From contig NZ_JAPNKA010000001.1 in assembly GCF_026626635.1 (NCBI RefSeq), positions 4,030,001-4,094,000 of the forward strand: 64,000 nucleotides of DNA. The letters are read 5' to 3'. Shown piece by piece: positions 25,026-33,900 of the stretch; position 1 is the stretch's first letter, and each line of letters begins with the position of its first letter. A program made the translations under genes and the position numbers. Source of the DNA: Archangium lansingense (GTDB lineage: Bacteria; Myxococcota; Myxococcia; Myxococcales; Myxococcaceae). The notes beneath the pieces were generated by a model, which saw only the letters and a list, made by a program, of their open reading frames with translations, was not told where the DNA came from and did not search any database.

Positions 25026-25820
25026 TCAGAGGATGTAGTTGGCGGTACCGCCGTCCACGCGCATCGCGGCGCCGGTGGTGGCCGAGGCGCGCGGGCTGCA
25101 GAGGTAGACGGCCAGGTTGGCTACCTCCTCGGGCGTGGCGAAGCGGCGCAGCAGCGAGGTGGGGCGCTCGTTCTTGAAGAAGTCGGCCTCCGTCTGCTGG
25201 AGCGACCGGCCGCTGCCGTCGGCGAGGCTCTGGACGAAGTCCTGCACGCCCTCGGTCTTGGTGGGTCCGGGCAGCAGGGCGTTCACCGTTACCCCAGTGC
25301 CGGCCAGCTCGATGGCCAGGCCGCGCGAGACGCTGAGCTGGGCCGTCTTCGTCGTCCCGTAGTGGATCATCTCCCGGGGGATGTTGAGGCCGGACTCGCT
25401 GGAGACGAAGAGGATGCGGCCCCAGGCGCGCTCGCGCATGCCGGGCGCGTAGTGGCGGGAGAAGCGCACGCCGCTCAGCACGTTGGTCTCGAAGAAGCGC
25501 ATCCAGTCGGCGTCCGGAATCTCGAAGAAGGGCTTGGGCTCGAAGATGCCGAGGTTGTTCACCAGGATGTCCACCGAGGGGACGCGGGAGAACACCGCCT
25601 GGGCGCCCTCGGCGGTGCCGGAATCGGCGACGACGCCCTCCACCTGGGCGCCGGGAATTTCCTTGCGGATGCGGGCGACGGCGTTGTCGACCGACTCGGT
25701 CTTGCGGCCATTGATGACCACGCTGGCGCCTTCAGCGGCCAGGCTCCGTGCGATGGCGAAGCCGATGCCGAAGGTGGAGCCGGTGACGAGGGCACGGCGG
25801 TTGCGAAGCTCGAGGTCCAT
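25026..25820 (-). CDS. SDR-family oxidoreductase
   Basis: 264 aa, a classical short-chain dehydrogenase/reductase. The cofactor motif is TGSTFGIG (13-20), the structural motif NNLG (88-91), and the catalytic residues are Ser141, Tyr154 and Lys158 (YxxxK). An Arg after the second strand (NGRK) suggests preference for NADPH. The substrate cannot be told from sequence. GAGGAGG lies 9 bp before the ATG. The next gene downstream on the same strand is the hotdog protein. Confidence 0.9.
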   Translation of the reverse strand: MDLELRNRRALVTGSTFGIGFAIARSLAAEGASVVINGRKTESVDNAVARIRKEIPGAQVEGVVADSGTAEGAQAVFSRVPSVDILVNNLGIFEPKPFFEIPDADWMRFFETNVLSGVRFSRHYAPGMRERAWGRILFVSSESGLNIPREMIHYGTTKTAQLSVSRGLAIELAGTGVTVNALLPGPTKTEGVQDFVQSLADGSGRSLQQTEADFFKNERPTSLLRRFATPEEVANLAVYLCSPRASATTGAAMRVDGGTANYIL

Positions 25821-26046
25821 GAGGGAGTGCCTCCTCGGAGGGTAGGGGAGCGCGGAGACTAGGGGGGCGGGGGTGCACGACCAAGCTCCTTGTCGTCGTG
25901 GGAGCCGGGGCTCTCCGGGTGCCTGCTCGCCGGACGGCCGTTGAGGTCTCCTGGCCGCGCTCCCCGGGGTGCCTACCTTCGAGAAAAGGTCTGAACGCGT
26001 TTTCAGGTGACGCGCTTCGGACGGCTTTCACGAGAGGACCTCGGAC

Positions 26047-26493
26047 ATGGCACGGACACGCAAGCAGCCCCCGAGCAGCAGCGGACGGGAGGCGCTCCGG
26101 AAGAACGGGATGATGGCGCACCTGCTGGACTCGCTCGACGCGGGCCAGGACATTGGCCACTACGGCCGGCTCGTCTTCGCGATGGTGGCGCGGTACTTCC
26201 TCGACGAGCAGGAGCTGCGCGACACGTTGTTGCAGGATCCTTCCTGCGACGAGCGGCAGGCGCTCGCGCTCATCGAGCAGGTGAAGGCCCGGGACTACAG
26301 CCCTCCTCGGCGCGAGAAGGTGCTCCAGTTCCAGGCGCAGCAGGAGTTCCCCCTCTGCCCCAACCCGAACGACCCGGACGCCTGCAACGTCTACAAGGAC
26401 CTCCAGTTCCCGGAGAGCGTCTACGAGCACATCACCGACTACCGGGAGCAGAAGGCGCACACGCACGAGGAGGACGCCCCGGCGGCGGGCTGA
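26047..26493 (+). CDS. Conserved-looking hypothetical protein, 148 aa
   Basis: A soluble, mostly helical and acidic protein with no signal peptide. A GAGG lies 9 bp before the ATG. The centre reads DEQELRDTLLQDPSCDERQA; a short Cys-containing stretch, FPLCPNPNDPDACNVYKDL, looks like a small fold-specific element. It ends 3 bp before the stop of the convergent HAD gene. I do not recognise a family. Codon use is like its neighbours, so it is very likely a real gene. Confidence 0.65.
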   Translation: MARTRKQPPSSSGREALRKNGMMAHLLDSLDAGQDIGHYGRLVFAMVARYFLDEQELRDTLLQDPSCDERQALALIEQVKARDYSPPRREKVLQFQAQQEFPLCPNPNDPDACNVYKDLQFPESVYEHITDYREQKAHTHEEDAPAAG

Positions 26494-26496
26494 GTC

Positions 26497-27159
26497 TCAG
26501 GCCGGGGGACCGCGCCGCGGCAGCGGGGGCAGGTGCTCCAGCAGACGCCCCAGGTTTGGCTGGATCTCGTCCGGGGCCGCGGTGGCGAGCGTCCCGGCGT
26601 CGTGGTTACCCCAGGTGACGCCATAGGTGCGCAGTCCTGCCGCCTTTCCGGCGTGGATGTCATGCGTGGTGTCGCCCACCATCCACAGGCCGTCGGCCGT
26701 GCCCAGCGCGGCCAGGGCGCGGTGGATGACGTCCGGGGCGGGCTTGTGGGGGAAGCCGTCGGTGCCCTGCACGTAGTCCACGGCGGGCATCAGCCCGAGC
26801 GCCTCGACGAATCGCCGGGCCATGTCGGTGCGCTTGGTGGTGGCGATGGCCAGCGAGTAGCCCCGCTCGCGCAGCGTCCGCAGCAGCTCGACGACGCCGG
26901 GGTAGGGGCGTGAGCGGTTGACGAAGTTGCGCGCGTAGTGCTCGCGGTAGACGGTGCACAGCGAGGCCGCGTGCGCGGGCGCGAAGTGCGCGTACATGTC
27001 CTCCAGCGGATGGCCGATGAGCGGGCGCACCTCCGCGTCGGTGGGCGCTGGCAGCCCCAGGCTCGTGAAGCCGTATTGGAAGCTGGAGATGATGTCCGGC
27101 AGCGAGTCCACCAGCGTGCCGTCGAGGTCGAAGACGATCGTCTTGTGCGGGTGCGTCAT
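26497..27159 (-). CDS. HAD-family phosphatase, phosphoglycolate phosphatase-like
   Basis: 220 aa from the ATG at 27159 (one 15 bp upstream is equally weak). HAD motif I is FDLDGTLVDS with Asp11 and Asp13; motif II is ATTKR; motif III Lys is in KPAPD; motif IV is GDTTHD. The helical cap between motifs I and II is of the phosphoglycolate phosphatase (Gph/PpaX) type. It would remove phosphate from small metabolites such as 2-phosphoglycolate. Substrate identity is inferred from overall similarity only. Confidence 0.88.
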   Translation of the reverse strand: MTHPHKTIVFDLDGTLVDSLPDIISSFQYGFTSLGLPAPTDAEVRPLIGHPLEDMYAHFAPAHAASLCTVYREHYARNFVNRSRPYPGVVELLRTLRERGYSLAIATTKRTDMARRFVEALGLMPAVDYVQGTDGFPHKPAPDVIHRALAALGTADGLWMVGDTTHDIHAGKAAGLRTYGVTWGNHDAGTLATAAPDEIQPNLGRLLEHLPPLPRRGPPA

Positions 27160-27195
27160 GGGGAGGGGTGGCATTCTGTGCTATTCGCGGCGGAG

Positions 27196-27483
27196 ATGGC
27201 GCGCAATCGCATCCTGGCCCTCGTCACCCTGCTCCTCGCCCTCCTGGCAGCCACCTGGCAGCGTGCCCGGGCTGTGGAGAAGCTGCCGCCGGACTTCGAC
27301 GAGGCCATCTACCTCCCCGTCGCGGTACCCCTACGGGCTGGCGGTCTCCTCGCTGCGGCGGCGTACGGGCGGCCATCAGCAGCCGAGCCAGGGCTGATTT
27401 CCTCCCCCTGCCAGCCTGGGAGTGGCTCGCCCCACCGGTCCCCAGGGGCGTGGCGGGTGTGGGGCTGGATGCCTTTTCGGTGA
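27196..27483 (+). pseudogene. Remnant of a membrane mannosyltransferase-like gene
   Basis: The reading frame opens with a start codon, a signal-anchor helix (ILALVTLLLALLAATW) and VEKLPPDFDEAIYLPVA, which matches the first extracytoplasmic loop of PMT-type GT-C glycosyltransferases, where the Asp-Glu is catalytic. After about residue 44 the sequence loses all resemblance and stops at 27483, giving 95 aa where the family needs 500 or more. The most likely cause is an internal deletion or frameshift. It lies between the HAD gene (divergent) and the YgiQ-type gene. Confidence 0.45.
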
Positions 27484-27525
27484 GTGGGCATTTGCTTCCA
27501 GGTGTCCTGAGCGGTTAGGGGAGGG

Positions 27526-29466
27526 ATGGGTACCCCCATGGCCACACAGACTCGCTACGCGCATCCCTTCCTCCCCATCACCCGTGCCGACATGCAGGCC
27601 CGGGGGTGGGAGCAGCTCGACATCATCATCGTCTCCGGTGATGCGTACGTGGACCACCCCGCGTTTGGCCCGGTGCTCATCGCCCGCTTCCTCGAGGGCC
27701 GTGGCTTCAAGGTGGGCATCATCTCCCAGCCGGACTGGCACTCGGCCGAGCCCTTCAAGGCGCTGGGCAAGCCCCGGCTCTTTTTCGGGGTGGCCGCCGG
27801 CAACCTCGACTCGATGCTCAACCGGCTCACCGCGCAGAAGAAGAACCGCTCCGAGGACCAGTACAGCCCGGGCGGGCGCACCAACTGCCGGCCGGACCGA
27901 GCCTCCATCGTCTATGCCCAGCGCTGCCGCGAGGCGTACCCGGACGTGCCCATCGTCCTCGGGGGCATCGAGGCCTCGCTGCGCCGCATTGCTCACTACG
28001 ACTACTGGAGTGACAAGGTGCGCCGCTCCATCCTCATGGACGCCAAGGCGGACCTGCTCGTGTTCGGCATGGGCGAGCGCCCCGTGTGGGAGGTGGCGGA
28101 CCGCCTGCGTCGGGGCGAGAAGATTGAGGACATCCGCGACGTGCGCGGCACCGCGTACATCATCAACGACGCGGAGATGAAGGCCATCGAGGCGGATCCG
28201 GCGAAGCGGGCCGCGGACCAGAAGGTGGTGTTGCTGCCCTCGTATGAGGAGGCGGTGGCGGACAAGGTGGCGTTCGCCCGCATGTCGCGCGACTTCCAGA
28301 TGGAGACCAACCCCGGTAACGGGCGGCCCCTGGCGCAGCGGCACGGCAACCGCGCCGTCTACTTCAACTCTCCGGCGCGGCCCCTGGAGGACGGGGAGGG
28401 CAAGGGAGACAGCGCGTCCGTGGCCATGGACGAGCTGTACGACCTGAACTTCAACCGCGTCCCGCACCCCATGTACAAGGAGCGCATCCCCGCCTACGAG
28501 ACGGTGAAGCACTCCATCGTGCTGATGCGTGGCTGCTTCGGCGGGTGCACCTTCTGCTCCATCACCGAGCACGAGGGCCGAGTCATTCAGAGCCGCAGCG
28601 CGGAGAGTGTGCTGCGCGAGGTGCGTGCCCTGCGGCGCATGGGGGACTTCCGCGGCACCATCACGGACCTGGGTGGCCCCACGGCCAACATGTACAAGCT
28701 CAAGTGCAAGAGCGAGGACATCGAGCGGCGCTGCCGCAAGCTGTCCTGCGTGCACCCCGGCGTCTGCGAGAACCTGCAGACGGACCACGGGCCCCTCATC
28801 GACGTGATGAAGCAGGTGCGCGCGGAGGAGGGCGTCAAGCACGTCTTCATCGCCAGCGGTGTGCGGTACGACCTGGCCGAGCGCTCGCCCGAGTACGTGA
28901 AGGAGCTCGCCGCGCACCACGTGGGAGGCCAGCTGTCGGTGGCGCCCGAGCACGTGTCGCCCCGAGTGCTGGAGAAGATGAAGAAGCCCGGCATCGAGAG
29001 CTTCGAGCGCTTCCAGCACATGTTCGCCTGTGCCAGCGAGGAGGCGGGCAAGGAGCAGTACGACATCCCCTACTTCATCAGCGGCCACCCGGGCTCGGCG
29101 CTGGAGGACATGGTGGAGCTGGCGCTGTGGCTGAAGCAGAACGGCAAGCGCCCGCGCCAGGTGCAGGACTTCATTCCCACGCCCATGTCCGTGGCCACGG
29201 CCATGTACCACACGGGGATGGATCCGCTGAAGATGGAGCCCGTCTACACGGCCAAGGGGTTGCGGGAGAAGCGGCTACAGAAGGCGCTGCTGCTCTTCTG
29301 GAATCCCGAGCACTGGCCGCTGGCTCGCGAGGCCCTGCAGCAAGCCGGCCGCGAGGACCTCATTGGCCGCGGGCCGCACGCGCTGGTGCCTCCGGAGACC
29401 GCCGCCGAGGCCTCTCGCCGCAAGCAGGCCGAGGCCCGTGAGCGTCAGGAGCGGCGGGCGCGCTGA
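27526..29466 (+). CDS. YgiQ-family (UPF0313) radical SAM protein
   Basis: 646 aa, the usual length for this family. The radical SAM cluster motif is RGCFGGCTFCSI (Cx3Cx2C) near residue 335. Upstream lies a B12-binding-like Rossmann region (DIIIVSGDAYVDHPAFG, then VLGGIEASLRRI). Other family markers are DLGGPTANMY, VAPEHVSP and QDFIPTPMS. The reaction of YgiQ proteins is not established. GGGGAGGG precedes the ATG at 27526; a second ATG 12 bp on is also possible. The C-terminal 30 residues are charged and rich in Arg, Glu and Ala. Confidence 0.93.
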   Translation: MGTPMATQTRYAHPFLPITRADMQARGWEQLDIIIVSGDAYVDHPAFGPVLIARFLEGRGFKVGIISQPDWHSAEPFKALGKPRLFFGVAAGNLDSMLNRLTAQKKNRSEDQYSPGGRTNCRPDRASIVYAQRCREAYPDVPIVLGGIEASLRRIAHYDYWSDKVRRSILMDAKADLLVFGMGERPVWEVADRLRRGEKIEDIRDVRGTAYIINDAEMKAIEADPAKRAADQKVVLLPSYEEAVADKVAFARMSRDFQMETNPGNGRPLAQRHGNRAVYFNSPARPLEDGEGKGDSASVAMDELYDLNFNRVPHPMYKERIPAYETVKHSIVLMRGCFGGCTFCSITEHEGRVIQSRSAESVLREVRALRRMGDFRGTITDLGGPTANMYKLKCKSEDIERRCRKLSCVHPGVCENLQTDHGPLIDVMKQVRAEEGVKHVFIASGVRYDLAERSPEYVKELAAHHVGGQLSVAPEHVSPRVLEKMKKPGIESFERFQHMFACASEEAGKEQYDIPYFISGHPGSALEDMVELALWLKQNGKRPRQVQDFIPTPMSVATAMYHTGMDPLKMEPVYTAKGLREKRLQKALLLFWNPEHWPLAREALQQAGREDLIGRGPHALVPPETAAEASRRKQAEARERQERRAR

Positions 29467-29528
29467 GGGGCGCCTGCCCACTCGCTTCTCTGTCTTCCAG
29501 TCCGTTGGCCGGTGGACCCACGCACCCG

Positions 29529-30005
29529 ATGGGGTCCATCACCACCTTGGGAGGCATGACGGACCTGTTCCAGCTCTTCGCTGTCTCCGCGGTGGTGATG
29601 GGAATCTCCCAGACCATCTCCAGGGAGCGCATCTGTGCCCCCATTCGCGAGAAGCTGGGGGGCAAGGACACGTGGTTCGGCTACCTGGTGTCCTGCCCCT
29701 ACTGCGTCTCGCACTACGTGGCCTTCGCGCTGGTGCCGCTCACGGGCACCTACCCCATTCAGGTGGTGGTGGGCGGCTGGGTGGGCAGCGTGCTGAGTTG
29801 GTTCCTCTCCTCCATCCTCCTCACCGTCATCTCCGCCTTCTTCCGCGTCCTCTTCTGGTTCGTGGACGAGGCGCAGGGGCTGGTGCGCCGCCGCCAGCGG
29901 ACGGAGGAGGAGGAGACAGCCACCCAGCGGGTGGTGCGCAAGAAGGTGGAACAGGAGCTCCCTCCCAGCGAGCGCCAGGAGCCGCCTTCTCCCGCTTCTC
30001 ACTGA
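29529..30005 (+). CDS. DUF1360-like small membrane protein
   Basis: 158 aa. Two or three hydrophobic helices flank a conserved-looking CPYCVSHYVAFAL, which resembles the Cys motif of DUF1360 proteins. A charged C-terminal tail of about 50 residues (RRRQRTEEEE onward) would lie in the cytoplasm. The start is uncertain: a TTG at 29505, ATG at 29529 and ATG at 29556 are in frame, and only the last has a GGAGG, but one base away. It converges with the cheR gene (9 bp gap). Function unknown. Confidence 0.6.
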   Translation: MGSITTLGGMTDLFQLFAVSAVVMGISQTISRERICAPIREKLGGKDTWFGYLVSCPYCVSHYVAFALVPLTGTYPIQVVVGGWVGSVLSWFLSSILLTVISAFFRVLFWFVDEAQGLVRRRQRTEEEETATQRVVRKKVEQELPPSERQEPPSPASH

Positions 30006-30014
30006 CGCCCGGGC

Positions 30015-30872
30015 TCAGGCGCGGCGGCGGTAGAGGCGCTCCTGCATGTCCACCTCGTCGTAGTCGTTCTCGATGACGGTGTGGCGCAGCGTCTCGCCGC
30101 GTCCCAGGGCGAGGATGCCGAAGCGCCGCAGGGACTGATCCAGCAGCCGGTACACCCGCGACTGGAGATCCGTGCCGAAGTAGATGAGCACGTTGCGGCA
30201 GAGGATGACGTTGAACTCGTTGAAGGTGCCGTCGCTCACCAGGTTGTGCTGCGCGAAGACGATGTTTTTGCGCAGCGAGGCCTTGAAGATGGCGTGGTCG
30301 TAGTTGGCCGTGTAGTAGTCGCTGAAGGCCGCCGTCCCCCCGGCGCGCAGGTAGTTGGCCGTGTACTCGCGCATGTGCTCCATGGGGAAGATGCCGGACT
30401 TGGCCCGCTCCACCACGGCCGCGTTCATGTCCGTGGCGTAGATGCGGCTGCGCTCGTACAGGCCCGCCTCCGTGAGGAGGATGGCCAGCGAGTACACCTC
30501 CTCGCCCGTGGAGCACCCCGCGTGCCAGATGCGCACGAAGGGGGCCGAGAAGAGGTGCGGCACCACCTTCTCCCGGAACGCCGAGAAGAAGCTCGGGTCC
30601 CGGAACATGGTGGTGGTGTTCACCGACAGGTGCTGCAGCAACTCCTCCATCGCCAGAGGCTCGTGCAGCACCTTCGCCTGAAGCGCGGAGAGCGTCCCGA
30701 GCTTCTGGGCGTGCACCATGTTCCACACCCGCCGTCGCAGGGACATGCGGGCGTAGCCCCTGAAGTCCAGGCCGTAACGCCGCACGACGCCCTCGAGGAG
30801 CAAGTCCAGCTCAATGTCCTCGAGGGCATCCTCACCCTCGACTGCCTCACGTACCAGCGCTTCCTTCATCAC
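30015..30872 (-). CDS. cheR: CheR-type methyltransferase (hybrid-kinase operon)
   Basis: 285 aa, a full CheR without extra domains: RRRVWNMVHAQKLGT in the N-terminal helical part, HLSVNTTTMFRDPSFF, the SAM loop IWHAGCSTGEEVYSLAILL, and VILCRNVLIYF. It starts 34 bp after the giant poly-HAMP kinase and is the last gene of that operon. No MCP or CheB lies nearby, so its substrate is not obvious. In other bacteria CheR homologues next to such kinases are thought to act in signalling modules that are not chemotaxis; here methylation of the kinase coiled coil is one possibility. Confidence 0.9.
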   Translation of the reverse strand: MMKEALVREAVEGEDALEDIELDLLLEGVVRRYGLDFRGYARMSLRRRVWNMVHAQKLGTLSALQAKVLHEPLAMEELLQHLSVNTTTMFRDPSFFSAFREKVVPHLFSAPFVRIWHAGCSTGEEVYSLAILLTEAGLYERSRIYATDMNAAVVERAKSGIFPMEHMREYTANYLRAGGTAAFSDYYTANYDHAIFKASLRKNIVFAQHNLVSDGTFNEFNVILCRNVLIYFGTDLQSRVYRLLDQSLRRFGILALGRGETLRHTVIENDYDEVDMQERLYRRRA

Positions 30873-30906
30873 CCGTTACCCGCTCTGCCTGGTCCGCTCG
30901 AGGCGG

Positions 30907-33900
30907 TTACCCGTTGTTGCTGTTGCCACCAGAGTGTGCACGCTCGGCGTTCTTGAACAGCCACACACGCAACAAGCTGAGCAGCTGATCCGTCTCCACC
31001 GGCTTGGTGATGTAGTCGCTGGCGCCCGCGTCGATGCACTTCTCCCGGTCACCCTTCATGGCCTTGGCGGTGAGCGCGATGATGGGCAGCGTCTTCAGCT
31101 CGTTGACCTGGCGGATGGCGCGCATGGTCTCGTAGCCATCCATCTCCGGCATCATCACGTCCATGAGGACCACGTTGAGGTCCGGCGTGGCGCGGATGAT
31201 GTCGATGCCCTTGCGGCCGTTCTCCGCGTAGAGCACCTGCATCTTGTGCTTCTCCAGCACGCTGGTGAGGGCGAAGATGTTGCGCACATCGTCGTCCACC
31301 ACGAGCACCTTCTTGCCGGCCAGCACCGGATCGCTCTGGTGCACCTGCTTGATCATCGCCCGCTTGCTCTCGGGCAGGTTGGCCTCCACGCGGTGGAGGA
31401 AGAGGGCCGTCTCGTCCAGGAGCTGCTCGGGCGACTTGACGCTCTTGATGATGATGGCGTCGGTGACGCGCTTGAGGACCGTCTCCTCCTCCTCGGACAG
31501 CTCCTTGCCCGTGTAGACGATGATGGGCGGGGTGTGGCCCCGGGCCTTCATCGTCTCGATGAGCTGCAGGCCCGTCATGTCCGGCAGGCCCAGGTCCAGC
31601 ACCACGCAGTCGAAGTAGCGCTCCTGCATGGCGTTGAGGGCGTCCTGGCCGCTGCCCACCGCCGTCGTCTTCACGTCGCCGTTGCCAATGAGGGTGACGA
31701 TGCTGTCGCGCTGGCGCTGATCGTCCTCCACCACGAGCAGGTTCTTCACCGGCCGCTCGATGAAGCCCTTCACCCGAGACAGGGCGTCGCCCAGCACCTC
31801 GCGGGTGGCCGGCTTCTGCAGCACCGCCAGCGCGCCCTGCCTGAGGCCGCGGCTGCGCTGCTCTTCGCTGGCGGAGATGATGTGCACCGGGATGTGGCGG
31901 GTGCGGCTGTCGTGCTTGAGCCGATCCAGCAGGTTCCACCCGTCGATGACGGGAAGGCCAATGTCCAGGGTGATGGCCTCCGGCCGGTACTGGCGCGCCA
32001 TGGCCAGGCCCGTGTCTCCGCGCAGCGCCACCATGCCCTTGAAGCCCTTCTCACGCGCCAGGCTCAGCACGATGCGGGCGAAGACGATGTCGTCCTCGAT
32101 GATGAGCAGCGTCCGGTCACCCGGCTGGATGTTGCGGCGGTCGTCCTCGACCTCCTCCTCACGGGCCAGCTCGGCGTCCTGCGCCGCGGTCTCCACCTCC
32201 GCGCGCAGCGCGTTGAGCCGCGCCTCGGTGGTCGCCCGTTCGATGTTGCCATTGCCAGTGCCGTTGCCAGTGCCCACCTGCTGCGAGCGGATCTGGCTGG
32301 TGACGGGCACATACGTCTGCGGCACGAAGAGGGTGAAGGTGCTGCCCTTGCCCGGGGCGCTGGTCACCTTGATCTCTCCGCCCAGCAGCTTGGCGATCTC
32401 CCGGCTGATGGACAGGCCCAGGCCGGTGCCGCCGTACTTGCGGCTGGTGGTGCCATCCGCCTGCTGGAAGGCCTCGAAGATGATGCGCTGCTTGTTCTCC
32501 GGGATGCCAATGCCCGTGTCGATGACGGAGAAGGCGAGCACCGCGCCGCCCTGGTTGAGCACGGGGTGATCCAGGCTCCAGCCGCTGCGGGCCGGACGCA
32601 CGTCCATGGTGACCTGGCCCTCCTCGGTGAACTTGAAGGCGTTGGCCAGCAGGTTCTTGAGCACCTGCTGCAACCGGCGCCCGTCGGTGAGGATGTGCGA
32701 GGGCAGGGCCTGGGCGAAGTCCAGCTTGAAGCCCAGCTTCCGGTCCACTGCCACCTGCCGGAAGGTGCGCTCCACGAAGTCCTTCAGGCTGACCAGGGCC
32801 ACCTCGTCCACGTCCACGCTCATTGTCCCGGACTCGATCTTCGACAGGTCCAGGATGTCGTTGATGAGGCTGAGCAGGTCGCTTCCCGCGCCGTGAATCG
32901 TCTGGGCGAACTCCACCTGACGGCCGCTGAGGTTGCCCTCGGAGTTCTCCGCCAGCAGCTTGGAGAGGATGAGGAGGCTGTTGAGCGGGGTGCGCAGCTC
33001 GTGGCTCATGTTGGCCAGGAACTCGCTCTTGTACTTCGAGGAGAGGGCGAGCTGCTGGGCGCGCTCCTCGAGGGCCACCTTGGCCTGCTCGATCTCTCGG
33101 TTCTTGCGCTCGACCTCCATGTTCTGCACCTGGAGGAGGCGGCTGCGCTCCTCGAGCTCCTCGTTGGTCTGCTGCAGCTCTTCCTGCTGCTGCTTGAGGC
33201 GCTCCTCGGAGGCCTGGAGGCTCTTGGCCTGCTGCTCCAGGCGGCGGTTGGTCTCGGTGAGCTCCTGCTGCTGGCTGCGCAGCTCGTCGGCGAGGCTCTG
33301 GGACTGCTTGAGCAGCTCCTCCGTCCGCATGCCGGCGGCGATCGTGTTGAGCACGATGCCGATGGACTCGGTGAGCTGATCCAGGAAGGACAGGTGCGTC
33401 TCGCTGAACCGGTAGAAGCTGGCCAGCTCGATGACGGCCTTGACCTGGCCCTCGAAGATGACGGGCAGCACGACGATGTTGAGGGGCTTGGCCTCACCCA
33501 GTCCGCTGTTGATGCGGATGTAGTCGTCCGGCACGTCGGTGAGGAGGATGCGATCCTTCTCCAGGGCGCACTGACCGACCAGGCCCTCGCCCAGCTTGAA
33601 GGAGTTGGCGAGGCTCTTGCGCTCCTTGTAGGCGTAGGCGGACAGCAGCCGCAGCGCCTGCGTCTTTTCGGCGCCATCCATGAGGTAGAAGACGCCGTGC
33701 TGCGCCTGCACCAGCGGCGCCAGCTCCTTGAGGATGAGCTTGGAGACCGTCTCCAGCTCGCGCTGGCCCTGCAGCAGGCGGGTGAAGCGCGCGAGGTTGG
33801 TCTTCAGCCAGTCCTGCTCGGTGTTCTTCTGCGTGGTGTCACGCAGGTTGGCGATCATCTGGTTGATGTTGTCCTTCAGGGCGGCCATCTCGCCCTGGGC

